In this document: positions 1-7,468 of the stretch, piece after piece
How the letters are laid out: each line of letters begins with the position of its first letter
How positions within the stretch are numbered: position 1 is the first letter of the stretch
From: Micromonospora sp. H61
GTDB lineage: Bacteria > Actinomycetota > Actinomycetes > Mycobacteriales > Micromonosporaceae
Reading direction: 5' to 3'
Assembly (NCBI RefSeq): GCF_018070325.1
Contig: NZ_JAGPXY010000056.1
Span: forward strand, 1 to 44,062
DNA length: 44,062 bases
Notes under the pieces: generated by a model
What the model was told of the DNA's origin: nothing
Databases searched by the model: none
What the model saw: the letters and a program-made list of their open reading frames with translations, nothing else
Position numbers and translations under genes: made by a program

Positions 1-2
1 CC

Positions 3-971
3 TGGTTGGCCGGCAGCGTGCTCGCCGAGACCGACCGGTTCCTGGAGTGGGAGGCCCGCCAGGCTCGACGGACCATCCCGATGGCCGAGGCGCCGCCGCC
101 CCGCTGCGATGGGATGTACGGCGCGAAGTTCCCCGGTCCGGCGCTCACCATGGTCGTGCTCGGTGACTCGTCGGCGGCCGGCTACGGGGTGCACCGCCGT
201 CGGGAGACACCCGGGGCGCTGCTCGCCACCGGCCTGTCCCGTCGGCTGCACCGGCCGGTGCAGTTGCACCGCTTCGCGGTGGTCGGCGCCATCTCGGCGG
301 CGCTGCGCCACCAGGTGGAGGCGGCGCTGGAGTGCCGACCCGACATCGCGGTGATCCTCATCGGCGGCAACGACATCACCAACCGCACCCCGCGCGGCCT
401 GGCGGTGCGCTACCTGGTCGAGGCGGTGCACACCCTGCGCGACGCGGGGTGCGAGGTGGTCGTCGGCACCTGCCCCGACCTGGGCGCGATCCGCCCGATC
501 CAGCCGCCTCTGCGCTGGCTGGCGCACCGCTGGAGCCGCCAGCTCGCGACCGCCCAGACGGTGGCCGTGGTCGAGGCGGGCGGGTGGACGGTCTCCCTCG
601 GTGACCTGCTCGGCCCCCGGTTCGCAGCCGAGCCGACCCGGATGTTCGCCTGGGACCGGTTCCATCCCTCCGCCGAGGGGTACGCGATGGCCGCCGCCGC
701 GCTCCTACCGACGATGCTCTCCGCCCTCGGCGCGACCCCGGAACGACGGGCCACACCGACGCGCGGCGACGGCGTACGGTCGCTGCCGAAGGCCGCGCAG
801 GAGGCGGCTCGACACGCCGGCACGGAGGTCAGCGGCGTCCAGGTCCGGGGCCGCGACCGAGGGCCGGCCGGCCGGTGGGCGCAGCTGCGCCGACGGGCGT
901 TCTTCGGTGTCGGCGCGGTGCCGCAGCACGGGCCCGCCTCGGACACCTCGACAGTGGAGGGACTGGCATGA
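3..971 (+). CDS. SGNH/GDSL-family hydrolase, 5' end outside window (partial)
   Basis: This is an SGNH-fold esterase/lipase-like protein; the substrate is unknown. The nucleophile block is LGDSSAAGYG (the serine is about residue 55 counted from the codon at position 6). Block III is IGGNDIT, and the Asp-His block is WDRFHPS. The reading frame is open to the window edge, and its paralogue just downstream has an extra N-terminal hydrophobic segment before the same alignment point. The true start is therefore probably upstream, and the TTG at position 6 is not a convincing start. The C-terminal 80 residues are basic and low in complexity, with no recognised domain. The stop TGA overlaps the ATG of the next gene (ATGA, 968-971), so the two are translationally coupled. 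Fold call is solid; function is not assignable. Confidence 0.85.
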   Translation, partial: WLAGSVLAETDRFLEWEARQARRTIPMAEAPPPRCDGMYGAKFPGPALTMVVLGDSSAAGYGVHRRRETPGALLATGLSRRLHRPVQLHRFAVVGAISAALRHQVEAALECRPDIAVILIGGNDITNRTPRGLAVRYLVEAVHTLRDAGCEVVVGTCPDLGAIRPIQPPLRWLAHRWSRQLATAQTVAVVEAGGWTVSLGDLLGPRFAAEPTRMFAWDRFHPSAEGYAMAAAALLPTMLSALGATPERRATPTRGDGVRSLPKAAQEAARHAGTEVSGVQVRGRDRGPAGRWAQLRRRAFFGVGAVPQHGPASDTSTVEGLA

Positions 972-1780
972 ACGAGCGCAGCGCGCGGAGCGCGACCTCC
1001 GGGCTCGCCGGCCGACTGGGTCGGGCGGCGGCGATCTCGCTGTTCGCCGGCACCGTCGGGGGCGCCGCCGTCCTCGCAGGTGAGGCGTTCATCGCCCGGC
1101 ACCGACGCTACGCCGAACCGGAGCTCGGCCTTGCCCTGCGCGCCACGATCGGCCGGGCGGGCGCTTCGCCGCTGCGACTGGTGTTGCTGGGCGACTCGTC
1201 GGCACTGGGCGTCGGTGTCGACCGTCTGGAGGACACCATCGGCGGGCAGTTGGCCAACCTGCTCGCCGAGGGCCCGACCGGCCGCCGGGTGCACCTGTCC
1301 AGCGTCGGCGTCTCCGGGTCCCGCTCGACGGACCTCGCCACCCAGGTGGCCCGGGCCCTGCTCGGTGAGCGGCCCGACGTGGCGTTGATCCTGATCGGCG
1401 CGAACGACGCCACCGGGCTGCGCCGGCCCTCCGACGCGGCGGCCTATCTCGGCGCCGCGGTGCACCGCCTGCGCGAGGCGCGTGTCGAGGTGGTGGTGGG
1501 CACCTGCCCCGACCTGGGGGCGGTGCGCGCCATCGCGCCTCCGCTGCGCCAGGTGGTCGGCTGGTCGGGGCGTCGGGTGGCCCGCGCGCAGACCACTGCC
1601 GTGCTGGAGGCGGGCGGCTCGGTGGTCGACCTGGCCACCGAGACCGGGCCGGTGTTCCGGGCCGACGCCGGGACGCTCTGCCAGGACGGCTTCCACCCCT
1701 CCGCCGACGGCTACCGGGTGTGGGCGCACGCGCTGCTGCCCGCCATCGTCGCCGCGGCGGCGGCCACGACCCGGCGCTAG
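968..1780 (+). CDS. SGNH/GDSL-family hydrolase, second paralogue
   Basis: The protein has 270 aa and is a paralogue of the preceding gene, sharing the same three blocks. These are GDSSALGVGV (serine about residue 77), IGANDAT (Asn about 146) and DGFHPSADGY (Asp 240, His 243). A hydrophobic stretch at about residues 20-38 looks like a membrane anchor or uncleaved signal, which suggests the catalytic domain lies outside the cytoplasm. The ATG at 968 is chosen because it overlaps the upstream stop; an upstream in-frame extension to 875 would overlap the first gene heavily. The family acts on esters of lipids, sugars or cell-wall acyl groups; nothing here fixes the substrate. The tandem, coupled arrangement suggests a duplication with joint expression. 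Confidence 0.87.
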   Translation: MNERSARSATSGLAGRLGRAAAISLFAGTVGGAAVLAGEAFIARHRRYAEPELGLALRATIGRAGASPLRLVLLGDSSALGVGVDRLEDTIGGQLANLLAEGPTGRRVHLSSVGVSGSRSTDLATQVARALLGERPDVALILIGANDATGLRRPSDAAAYLGAAVHRLREARVEVVVGTCPDLGAVRAIAPPLRQVVGWSGRRVARAQTTAVLEAGGSVVDLATETGPVFRADAGTLCQDGFHPSADGYRVWAHALLPAIVAAAAATTRR

Positions 1781-1833
1781 ATCGTCCCCGGCCAGGGTGA
1801 CATTTCCCGCCGCACCGGCTTCTTCCGCGCCAT

Positions 1834-1850
1834 GTTACCGGCGGGTTAAC
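1834..1850. promoter_or_regulatory. Imperfect dyad upstream of the thiolase gene
   Basis: GTTACC (1834-1839) faces GGTTAAC (1844-1850) across a GGCG centre, 8 bases upstream of the thiolase ATG. The arms match except for one extra A. The position suits an operator for a TetR- or GntR-type fatty-acid regulator, but no regulator gene is adjacent and the match is short. This is inference only. Confidence 0.25.
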
Positions 1851-1858
1851 GTTGGTCC

Positions 1859-3121
1859 ATGCCGATTGAGTCGTCCCGCGACGCCGTCATCGTCGCCACC
1901 GCCCGCTCCCCCATCGGCCGGGCGCACAAGGGGTCCCTGCGCGACGTCCGCTCCGACGACCTCGCCGCGACCATCGTCCAGGCCGCGCTGGACAAGGTCC
2001 CCGCGCTCGATCCGACCACTATCGACGACCTCTACCTCGGGTGCGGCCTGCCCGGCGGCGAGCAGGGCTTCAACATGGCCCGGGTGGTGTCCACCCTCCT
2101 CGGTCTGGACACTGTCCCCGGCGCCACGCTGACCCGCTACTGCGCCTCCTCGTTGCAGACCACCCGGATGGCGATGCACGCGATCCGGGCCGGCGAGGGC
2201 GACGTGTTCGTCTCCGCCGGGGTGGAGATGGTCTCCCGCTACGCCCGGGGCAGCTCCGACGGGCTGCCGCCCGAGGCGCAGGCCCTGGTCGGCGGCGGCT
2301 GGGAGAACCCCCGCTTCGGGCCGGCCGGTGAGCGCTCGAAGCGCCGCGCGCAGGGCGACGCCGAGGTGTGGACCGACCCGCGTGAGGCCGGCGAGCTGCC
2401 CGACATCTACCTGACCATGGGGCAGACCGCGGAGAACCTGGCCCAGGTGTACGACGTCACCCGCGCCGACATGGACGAGTTCGGCGTACGCAGCCAGAAC
2501 CTCGCCGAGAAGGCCATCACCGACGGTTTCTGGGCCCGGGAGATCACCCCGGTCACCACGCCGGACGGCACCGTGGTGAGCACCGACGACGGGCCCCGGG
2601 CCGGCGTCACCCTCGACGCGGTCTCCGGCCTGAAGCCGGTGTTCCGCCCGGACGGTCGAATCACCGCCGGCAACTGCTGCCCGCTCAACGACGGCGCCGC
2701 CGCCGTGGTGGTGATGAGCGCCCAGCGGGCCGAGGAACTGGGGCTCACCCCGCTGGCCCGGATCGTCTCGACCGGTGTGACCGCCCTGTCGCCGGAGATC
2801 ATGGGTCTCGGGCCGGTCGAGGCGTCCCGGCAGGCGCTGCGCCGAGCCGGCATGACCATCGACGACGTCGACCTCGTCGAGATCAACGAGGCGTTCGCCG
2901 CGCAGGTCATCCCCTCCTACCGCGAGCTGGGCATCCCGGAGGAGAAGCTGAACGTGATGGGCGGCGCCATCGCGGTCGGCCACCCGTTCGGCATGACCGG
3001 CGCCCGGATCACCGGCACCCTGCTCAACGCGCTGGAGTGGCACGACAAGACCATCGGTCTGGAGACCATGTGCGTGGGTGGTGGCCAGGGCATGGCCATG
3101 GTGCTGGAACGGCTCAGCTGA
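1859..3121 (+). CDS. Thiolase (acetyl-CoA C-acyltransferase)
   Basis: A 420-aa thiolase that forms or cleaves 3-ketoacyl-CoA in the cytoplasm, in fatty-acid beta-oxidation or acetoacetyl-CoA synthesis. The expected catalytic residues are all present: the acyl-accepting cysteine in YCASSLQT (C95), the NEAFAAQ block, GHPFGMTGAR (H375), and the deprotonating cysteine in MCVGGGQG (C405). Length is typical. The ATG at 1859 fits the usual N-terminus (DAVIVATARSPIGR). The residues after the active cysteine are SSLQT rather than the commoner SGLQA, which is seen in degradative acyltransferases of the FadA/FadI kind. No other beta-oxidation gene is next to it, so chain-length preference cannot be given. 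It converges on the next gene with only 11 bases between stops. Confidence 0.93.
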   Translation: MPIESSRDAVIVATARSPIGRAHKGSLRDVRSDDLAATIVQAALDKVPALDPTTIDDLYLGCGLPGGEQGFNMARVVSTLLGLDTVPGATLTRYCASSLQTTRMAMHAIRAGEGDVFVSAGVEMVSRYARGSSDGLPPEAQALVGGGWENPRFGPAGERSKRRAQGDAEVWTDPREAGELPDIYLTMGQTAENLAQVYDVTRADMDEFGVRSQNLAEKAITDGFWAREITPVTTPDGTVVSTDDGPRAGVTLDAVSGLKPVFRPDGRITAGNCCPLNDGAAAVVVMSAQRAEELGLTPLARIVSTGVTALSPEIMGLGPVEASRQALRRAGMTIDDVDLVEINEAFAAQVIPSYRELGIPEEKLNVMGGAIAVGHPFGMTGARITGTLLNALEWHDKTIGLETMCVGGGQGMAMVLERLS

Positions 3122-3132
3122 GCTGAGCGGCC

Positions 3133-3453
3133 TCAGAGCGCGCTGCGGGTCGCCGTCACCTCGGCGGCGGCCCGGGCCAGTGCCTCGGCCCCCGGGTCGG
3201 CGGCCAGCAGGTCCGCCGTGACCACCCGCAACTGATCGGGTAGGGCCAGGTCGTTGTCGAGCCGGGGCACCACCCGGCGGGGCTCCCCCTCGGCGTCGGC
3301 CGCCAGGTTGGCGACCTCCTGCGCCAGGCGGTGCACCAGGTCGGCGCGGGACACGTTGCCGGCCGTCGCGACCGCCGCCCACCTGGGCTGCTGCCAGTGC
3401 GCGATCTGACGGACCAGCAACTGCACGGCCTTGTTCAACTCCGCTGCGCTCAT
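3133..3453 (-). CDS. Small hypothetical protein, helical
   Basis: A 106-aa protein, not recognised. It is rich in Ala, Leu and charged residues and is predicted by eye to be mostly helical, without signal peptide or membrane segment. A central stretch (RRVVPRLDNDLALPDQLRVV) separates two helical parts. The ATG at 3453 is preferred to a GTG 24 bases upstream (3477) because MSAAELNKAVQLL starts cleanly, but neither has a strong ribosome binding site. It sits between a convergent thiolase and the Bax-inhibitor genes on its own strand. Codon use matches the neighbours, supporting a real gene. No function is proposed. Confidence 0.65.
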   Translation of the reverse strand: MSAAELNKAVQLLVRQIAHWQQPRWAAVATAGNVSRADLVHRLAQEVANLAADAEGEPRRVVPRLDNDLALPDQLRVVTADLLAADPGAEALARAAAEVTATRSAL

Positions 3454-3499
3454 CGCCGCCGAGTCTACGGCCGACACCGACCGTGCCGGGTCGGGCCGG

Positions 3500-4258
3500 T
3501 CAGCGGCGCAGGTAACTGAGCAGCCGCAGCAACTGCCAGTAGAGGAAGACCAACCCGGTGAGAAGGCCGAACGCGCTCAGCCACGCGTACCGACGGGCTC
3601 GACCGTCCCGCACCGAGCGTTCGACGAGATCGAAGTCGAGGATGAAGCTGAACGCACCGGCGATGATGGCCACCACCGAGAAGGCGTACGGCAGCCAGCC
3701 GACCTCACCGCTGACGCTGTAGACCGCCAGGCCCGGCCGCCCGCTGATCAGGTACGACACCAGGTTGACCACGCTGAGCACGGCGATGCCGAGCAGGGTG
3801 CCGATCACCAGGCGGGCGAGGCGGGGCGTCGCCCGGATCACCCGGGCCCGGTAGAGCGCGGCCATGCCGAGGAAGACGCCGAAGGTGCCGGCCACCGCCT
3901 GCACCACGATGCCCGGATAGACCTGCTCGAAGGTGCGGCTCGCCACTCCCAGCAGCAGCCCCTGGAGGATGGCGTAGCCGACGATCGGCACCGGGTTGGT
4001 GATCGCTCGCAACGAGATGACCAGGACCAGCGCGATCGAGGCGAGCGCGCTGCCCGCCAGCGCGGCGCCCAGCCACACCGCGTCGGGGATCACCGCCCAG
4101 GACACCGCCGCGGCCGCGCCGGTCACCAGCAGCAACCCGACGGTACGGACCACCACGTCGTCGACGGTCATCGGCTCGACGTCACGGGCGCCGAGCACCC
4201 GGGCCTCCACCCGGCCGGTTTCGTCCAGCCGGTTGAGCACCGGGTTGTTGCTGCGCAC
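3500..4258 (-). CDS. Bax inhibitor-1/YccA family membrane protein (copy 1)
   Basis: A 252-aa polytopic protein of the BI-1/YccA (TMBIM-like) superfamily, with about seven hydrophobic segments. Known members are pH-sensitive calcium-leak channels or FtsH-associated membrane proteins; the role in actinobacteria is not established. The GTG at 4258 is chosen because it is preceded by AAGGAGG at good spacing and gives VRSNNPVLNRL, matching the start of the paralogue upstream; the longer frame to 4294 adds only 12 residues with no such support. The characteristic MTVDDVVVRTVGLL and late LVERSVRDG...W.SAFGLL segments are conserved with the paralogue. It lies 136 bases downstream of copy 2 with a hairpin between, so it may have its own promoter or be attenuated. 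Confidence 0.88.
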   Translation of the reverse strand: MRSNNPVLNRLDETGRVEARVLGARDVEPMTVDDVVVRTVGLLLVTGAAAAVSWAVIPDAVWLGAALAGSALASIALVLVISLRAITNPVPIVGYAILQGLLLGVASRTFEQVYPGIVVQAVAGTFGVFLGMAALYRARVIRATPRLARLVIGTLLGIAVLSVVNLVSYLISGRPGLAVYSVSGEVGWLPYAFSVVAIIAGAFSFILDFDLVERSVRDGRARRYAWLSAFGLLTGLVFLYWQLLRLLSYLRR

Positions 4259-4339
4259 CGCCGCCTCCTTCGCCCGCGTACCCCCCGAAATCACTCTGCC
4301 CCGGGCGGACCGGCGGCGGCGGGCAAACGGCGCGGACGA

Positions 4340-4375
4340 CGGCGCCCGCCTCCACCGGAGTGGGGACGGGCGCCG
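4340..4375 (-). terminator. Hairpin between the two Bax-inhibitor genes
   Basis: CGGCGCCCG (4340-4348) pairs with CGGGCGCCG (4367-4375). The intervening 18 bases can pair further (4350-4355 with 4360-4365, one G-U), giving a long GC-rich stem. There is no T-run, as is common for high-GC actinobacterial terminators. It follows the stop of copy 2 on the minus strand. Confidence 0.5.
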
Positions 4376-4394
4376 GTCGGCAGTGCGGACGAGG

Positions 4395-5210
4395 TCAGTC
4401 GTCGCCCTGGAAGTAGCTCAGCAGGCGCAGAATCTCGATGTAGAGCCAGACCAGGCTGACCAGGATGCCGAACGCGGCCACCCAGGAGTAGCGCTGCGGA
4501 AGGCCCATCCGGACGCCGTCCTCGATCTCCTTGAAGCTGAGCACGAAGCTCAGCGAGGCGACCGCGATGCAGACCAGGCTGAACCCGATGGCGAGCGGGC
4601 TGCCGTCGCGCAGGCCGGTGTTGACGCCGAACAGCGCCAGCACCAGGTTGATCATCATGACCGCGAAGAGGCCGACCATCACCGCGATCATGCCCTTGAC
4701 GAAGGCCGGGGTGGCCCGGATGACCTTCGCCTTGTAGAGCATCGCCATCAGGAAGAAGATGCCGAAGCTGGCCACGGCGGCCTGGAGCACGATGCCGTCG
4801 TAGCGCGTCTCGAACGCCTTGCTGACCATGCCGACGAAGACACCCTCGACGACCGCGTACGCGATCACGAGCGCCGGGTTGGCCATCCGGGAGAACGAAA
4901 TGATCAAGCCGAGGACCAGGCCGACCACCGCCGCGCCGATCCACGCGGTACCGACCAGCGCGTCGGGCACGAGCACCCAGGCGGCCGCGGCGGTGATGCC
5001 GAGGATGCCGAGCAGAGTGACGGTCTTGACGACGACGTCGTCGATCGTCATGGGCGCCACGGTCGGCGGCGCGGCCGGGTAATCGGCCTGGGACGGGTAC
5101 TGCTGGGGAATGCCGGGCTGTCCGTACGGCCCGGCCGGGGCGTACCCGGCGGACCGCTCCCGCTCGGCCGCTTGGCCGAGCCGGGCGAGCACCGGGTTCG
5201 AGGTCTTCAC
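4395..5210 (-). CDS. Bax inhibitor-1/YccA family membrane protein (copy 2)
   Basis: A 271-aa paralogue of the gene below it with the same seven-segment topology and the shared MTIDDVVVKTVTLL entry into the first membrane helix. It differs by a cytoplasmic-looking N-terminal extension of about 60 residues rich in Pro, Tyr, Gln and Gly (GYAPAGPYGQPGIPQQYP), probably disordered. The GTG at 5210 (VKTSNPVLARL) is preceded by GGGAGG at 7 bases. The frame stays open on this strand for more than 1.7 kb upstream, but that part overlaps a tRNA and a real plus-strand gene and is spurious. Transport or membrane-protein quality control is plausible from the family only. Confidence 0.9.
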   Translation of the reverse strand: MKTSNPVLARLGQAAERERSAGYAPAGPYGQPGIPQQYPSQADYPAAPPTVAPMTIDDVVVKTVTLLGILGITAAAAWVLVPDALVGTAWIGAAVVGLVLGLIISFSRMANPALVIAYAVVEGVFVGMVSKAFETRYDGIVLQAAVASFGIFFLMAMLYKAKVIRATPAFVKGMIAVMVGLFAVMMINLVLALFGVNTGLRDGSPLAIGFSLVCIAVASLSFVLSFKEIEDGVRMGLPQRYSWVAAFGILVSLVWLYIEILRLLSYFQGDD

Positions 5211-5316
5211 TGTCTGGCCTCCCTCAGGGGGTCGTGTGCACGTGAACGTGCCCTCCAAGAGTAAACGGCAGAGCCAAGTCCTGGAGATCACGAATGAGAA
5301 TGGGTGAGCCGACCGG

Positions 5317-5397
5317 TGCCCGGGGCGGGGGTCGAACCCGCACGCCTTTCGGCAGCCGCTTTTAAGGCGGCCGTGTCTGCCTTTCCACCACCCGGGC
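5317..5397 (-). tRNA. tRNA-Leu (anticodon UAA)
   Basis: The minus strand folds as a cloverleaf. The acceptor arm GCCCGGG pairs with CCCGGGC, with A as discriminator. The anticodon stem GGCCGC/GCGGCT encloses the loop CTTAAAA with anticodon TAA. A class II variable arm (GCCGAAAGGC) follows, then a T-arm GCGGG-TTCGACC-CCCGC. The long variable arm together with the anticodon assign it to leucine UUA codons. The CCA end is not fully encoded (ACCG follows). UUA codons are very rare in such genomes, where this tRNA is known in Streptomyces (bldA) to limit expression of developmental genes; whether that holds here is not shown by the sequence. Confidence 0.93.
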
Positions 5398-5498
5398 GAG
5401 TGGCACCGGCGCGCCGACACGCCTGGTGCAGTGTCACCGTAGCCGGTCTGCGGCGACCCGGCGTACCCCGCCGGCCCGGCCACATTAGGGTCGATGCC

Positions 5499-7358
5499 GT
5501 GAGCAGCGCAGCCCCCACGGCCCCCGACGCCGCCCCTGAACAGGCATTCCGCCTCGCCGATCAGGTCAACCGCCGACCCCGGGCCACCCGGCTGCTGGCC
5601 GCCGTCCGCCGCCACCAGGCGGACCTGCTGGCCGCGTTGATCTTCGCGGTGCTGGCCGGCTGGCTCACCCACGGGCTGTGGCCCGACCCGGGCGGCCGCA
5701 TCCTGGCGCTCAACCCGGAGGACCAGGCCCTCTACGAGTGGTTCCTGGCGGTGGACGCCCGCGCGTTGCTCGGCGACTTCGACCTGCTCACCAACCGGCT
5801 CAACGCTCCCGACGGCGTGAACCTGATGACCAACACCACGGTGATCGCCCTCGGCGTCCTCTTCGCGCCGGTCACCCTGCTGCTGGGCGCACCGGTCACC
5901 TTCGCGCTGCTCGCCGCCGGCAACCTCGCCGGCACCGCACTCGCCTGGTACCTGCTGTTCCACCGCACGTTGCGCGTCCGCCGGGTGGCCGCCGCACTCG
6001 GCGGCGGGCTGTGCGGATTCGGACCCGGCATGGTGTCGCAGACCAACAGCCACCTGCACATGACCGCCCAGTGGCTGGTGCCGGTGATCGTCTGGCTGGT
6101 GGTCCGGCTGCTGCGGGCGGCCGACCCGGGGCCCGGTACCCCCGACGAGACCGGCCGTAGCCGAGCCTCCGGACCGGACCGTCGTCGGCTGTTCACCTCC
6201 GCTGCGGGGCTGGCCGGCGCGATCAGCGCGCAGGTCTTCATCGGCGAGGAGGTGCTCTTCCTCGCCGCGATCACGCTGCTGGTGATGGCGATCAGCTACG
6301 CCGTGGCGGACCGGGACCTGGCCCGTCGGGCGCTCCCCGGGTTCGCCGGCGGGTTGGCGATCGCCGCCGGGCTCGCCTTGCTGGTGCTCGGCTATCCGCT
6401 GTGGTTCCAGTTCGCCGGGCCGCAGGGAGTCGCCGACGGGATGTTCACCCCTGCCTACTTCTCCGCCGACCTGAGCAGTTGGTGGACGCTCTCCCCGCTG
6501 TCGGTGGCCGGCAGCGACGAATCCGCCCGGCTGACCACCGGCCCCGCCGAGTACAACACCTTCCTCGGCTGGCCACTGCTGCTGGTCACCGCGGTCTGCG
6601 CGATCTGGGCCGGGCGACGCCGGCTGGTCTTCGCCTGCGTCGTGGCGGGCCTGGTGATGGGGGCACTCTCGCTCGGCCCGGAGGTGGTGCTCGGCGGCAC
6701 CAGGACGGCGGTCCCCGGTCCGTACGCCCTGATCGGAGGGCTGCCGGTGGTGGACGGGGCGTTGCCGATGCGGTTCGCGCTGGCGTTGCTGCCGATCGTC
6801 GCGACGCTGCTGGTGCTCGCGGTCGACCGGGCCCTGCGCAGCTCCGGTCGGGCGCGGCGGCTGGTGCCGCTGGCCGTCGGCGTGGCGCTGCTGCCGATCT
6901 TCCCGGCCCCCCTGCCGACCGCCGGACGACCCGCCGTGCCGGAATTCATCACCGGCGGCCACTGGCGGCAGTGCGTACCGCCGGGCGGGGTGCTGGTCCC
7001 GGTGCCGCTGCCCACCCCGAAGGAACCCTGGCCGATGCGCTGGGCGACCGCCGCCGACGCCGGCTTCGGGCTGCCGGAAGGCTTCTTCATCGGCCCGTAC
7101 GGGAGGGGCGGCACCGCGGCGATGGGCACGTTCAAGCAGCCCACGTCCGCGCTACTGGCGGATGTCGCCCGCCGCGGCGACCAACCGGCCATCGGCGACG
7201 AGCAGCGCCGCCAGGCCGTCCGCGACGCCGACTTCTGGGGCGCCTCCTGCGTGGCGCTCACCGACGACGCCCCTCACGCGGAAAGCCTGCGCGCCACCCT
7301 GGAGCAGCTCTACGGCCCACCCACCCGCATCGCCGATGCCTGGACGTGGCGGGTCTAG
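5499..7358 (+). CDS. Large polytopic membrane protein, GT-C glycosyltransferase-like
   Basis: A 619-aa integral membrane protein. After a short cytoplasmic tail and a first helix (about residues 46-65), a loop carries NPEDQALYEWFL, followed by about ten further helices and a soluble C-terminal domain of about 150 residues. This plan, with acidic residues in the first outside loop, resembles GT-C glycosyltransferases that use polyprenyl-linked sugars, but I see no diagnostic family motif. The GTG at 5499 is chosen because the upstream frame runs into the tRNA region on the other strand. Possible roles are cell-envelope glycan assembly or protein glycosylation (inference). It is a single gene, ending at an inverted-repeat element convergent with the NADH dehydrogenase. 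Confidence 0.82.
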   Translation: MSSAAPTAPDAAPEQAFRLADQVNRRPRATRLLAAVRRHQADLLAALIFAVLAGWLTHGLWPDPGGRILALNPEDQALYEWFLAVDARALLGDFDLLTNRLNAPDGVNLMTNTTVIALGVLFAPVTLLLGAPVTFALLAAGNLAGTALAWYLLFHRTLRVRRVAAALGGGLCGFGPGMVSQTNSHLHMTAQWLVPVIVWLVVRLLRAADPGPGTPDETGRSRASGPDRRRLFTSAAGLAGAISAQVFIGEEVLFLAAITLLVMAISYAVADRDLARRALPGFAGGLAIAAGLALLVLGYPLWFQFAGPQGVADGMFTPAYFSADLSSWWTLSPLSVAGSDESARLTTGPAEYNTFLGWPLLLVTAVCAIWAGRRRLVFACVVAGLVMGALSLGPEVVLGGTRTAVPGPYALIGGLPVVDGALPMRFALALLPIVATLLVLAVDRALRSSGRARRLVPLAVGVALLPIFPAPLPTAGRPAVPEFITGGHWRQCVPPGGVLVPVPLPTPKEPWPMRWATAADAGFGLPEGFFIGPYGRGGTAAMGTFKQPTSALLADVARRGDQPAIGDEQRRQAVRDADFWGASCVALTDDAPHAESLRATLEQLYGPPTRIADAWTWRV

Positions 7359-7368
7359 ACCACCAAGA

Positions 7369-7452
7369 ACCCCGTCGATCTTGCACTTTTTGCCCGGACA
7401 AGATGCACCAAAAGGCGCACTACGGCATCCGGAAGTGCAAGATCGACGGGGT
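7369..7452. repeat. GATC-led inverted repeat, element A
   Basis: The arm ACCCCGTCGATCTTGCACTT (7369-7388) is perfectly complementary to 7433-7452, giving a 20-bp stem around a 44-base centre. It fills the gap between two convergent genes, so it could act as a bidirectional terminator. It shares its outer CCCCGTCGATC with element B and the GATC-led arm design with four other repeats in this window. The word after GATC is TTGCACTT. Confidence 0.88.
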
Positions 7453-7468
7453 CGGCGTCGCTCTCTGA

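Noticed and set aside
410..1729. 439-residue minus-strand frame opposite the SGNH genes
   Set aside because: Antisense of two genes with clear catalytic motifs; no motif of its own.
3112..3123. Palindrome GCTCAGCTGAGC over the thiolase stop as a terminator
   Set aside because: It is a short self-complementary word with no loop and lies mostly inside the coding sequence.
4395..6962. 855-residue open frame on the minus strand
   Set aside because: Only the last third is the Bax-inhibitor gene. The rest overlaps the tRNA and the plus-strand membrane gene, with composition (Gln, Arg, Gly, His, Pro) typical of antisense frames in GC-rich DNA.
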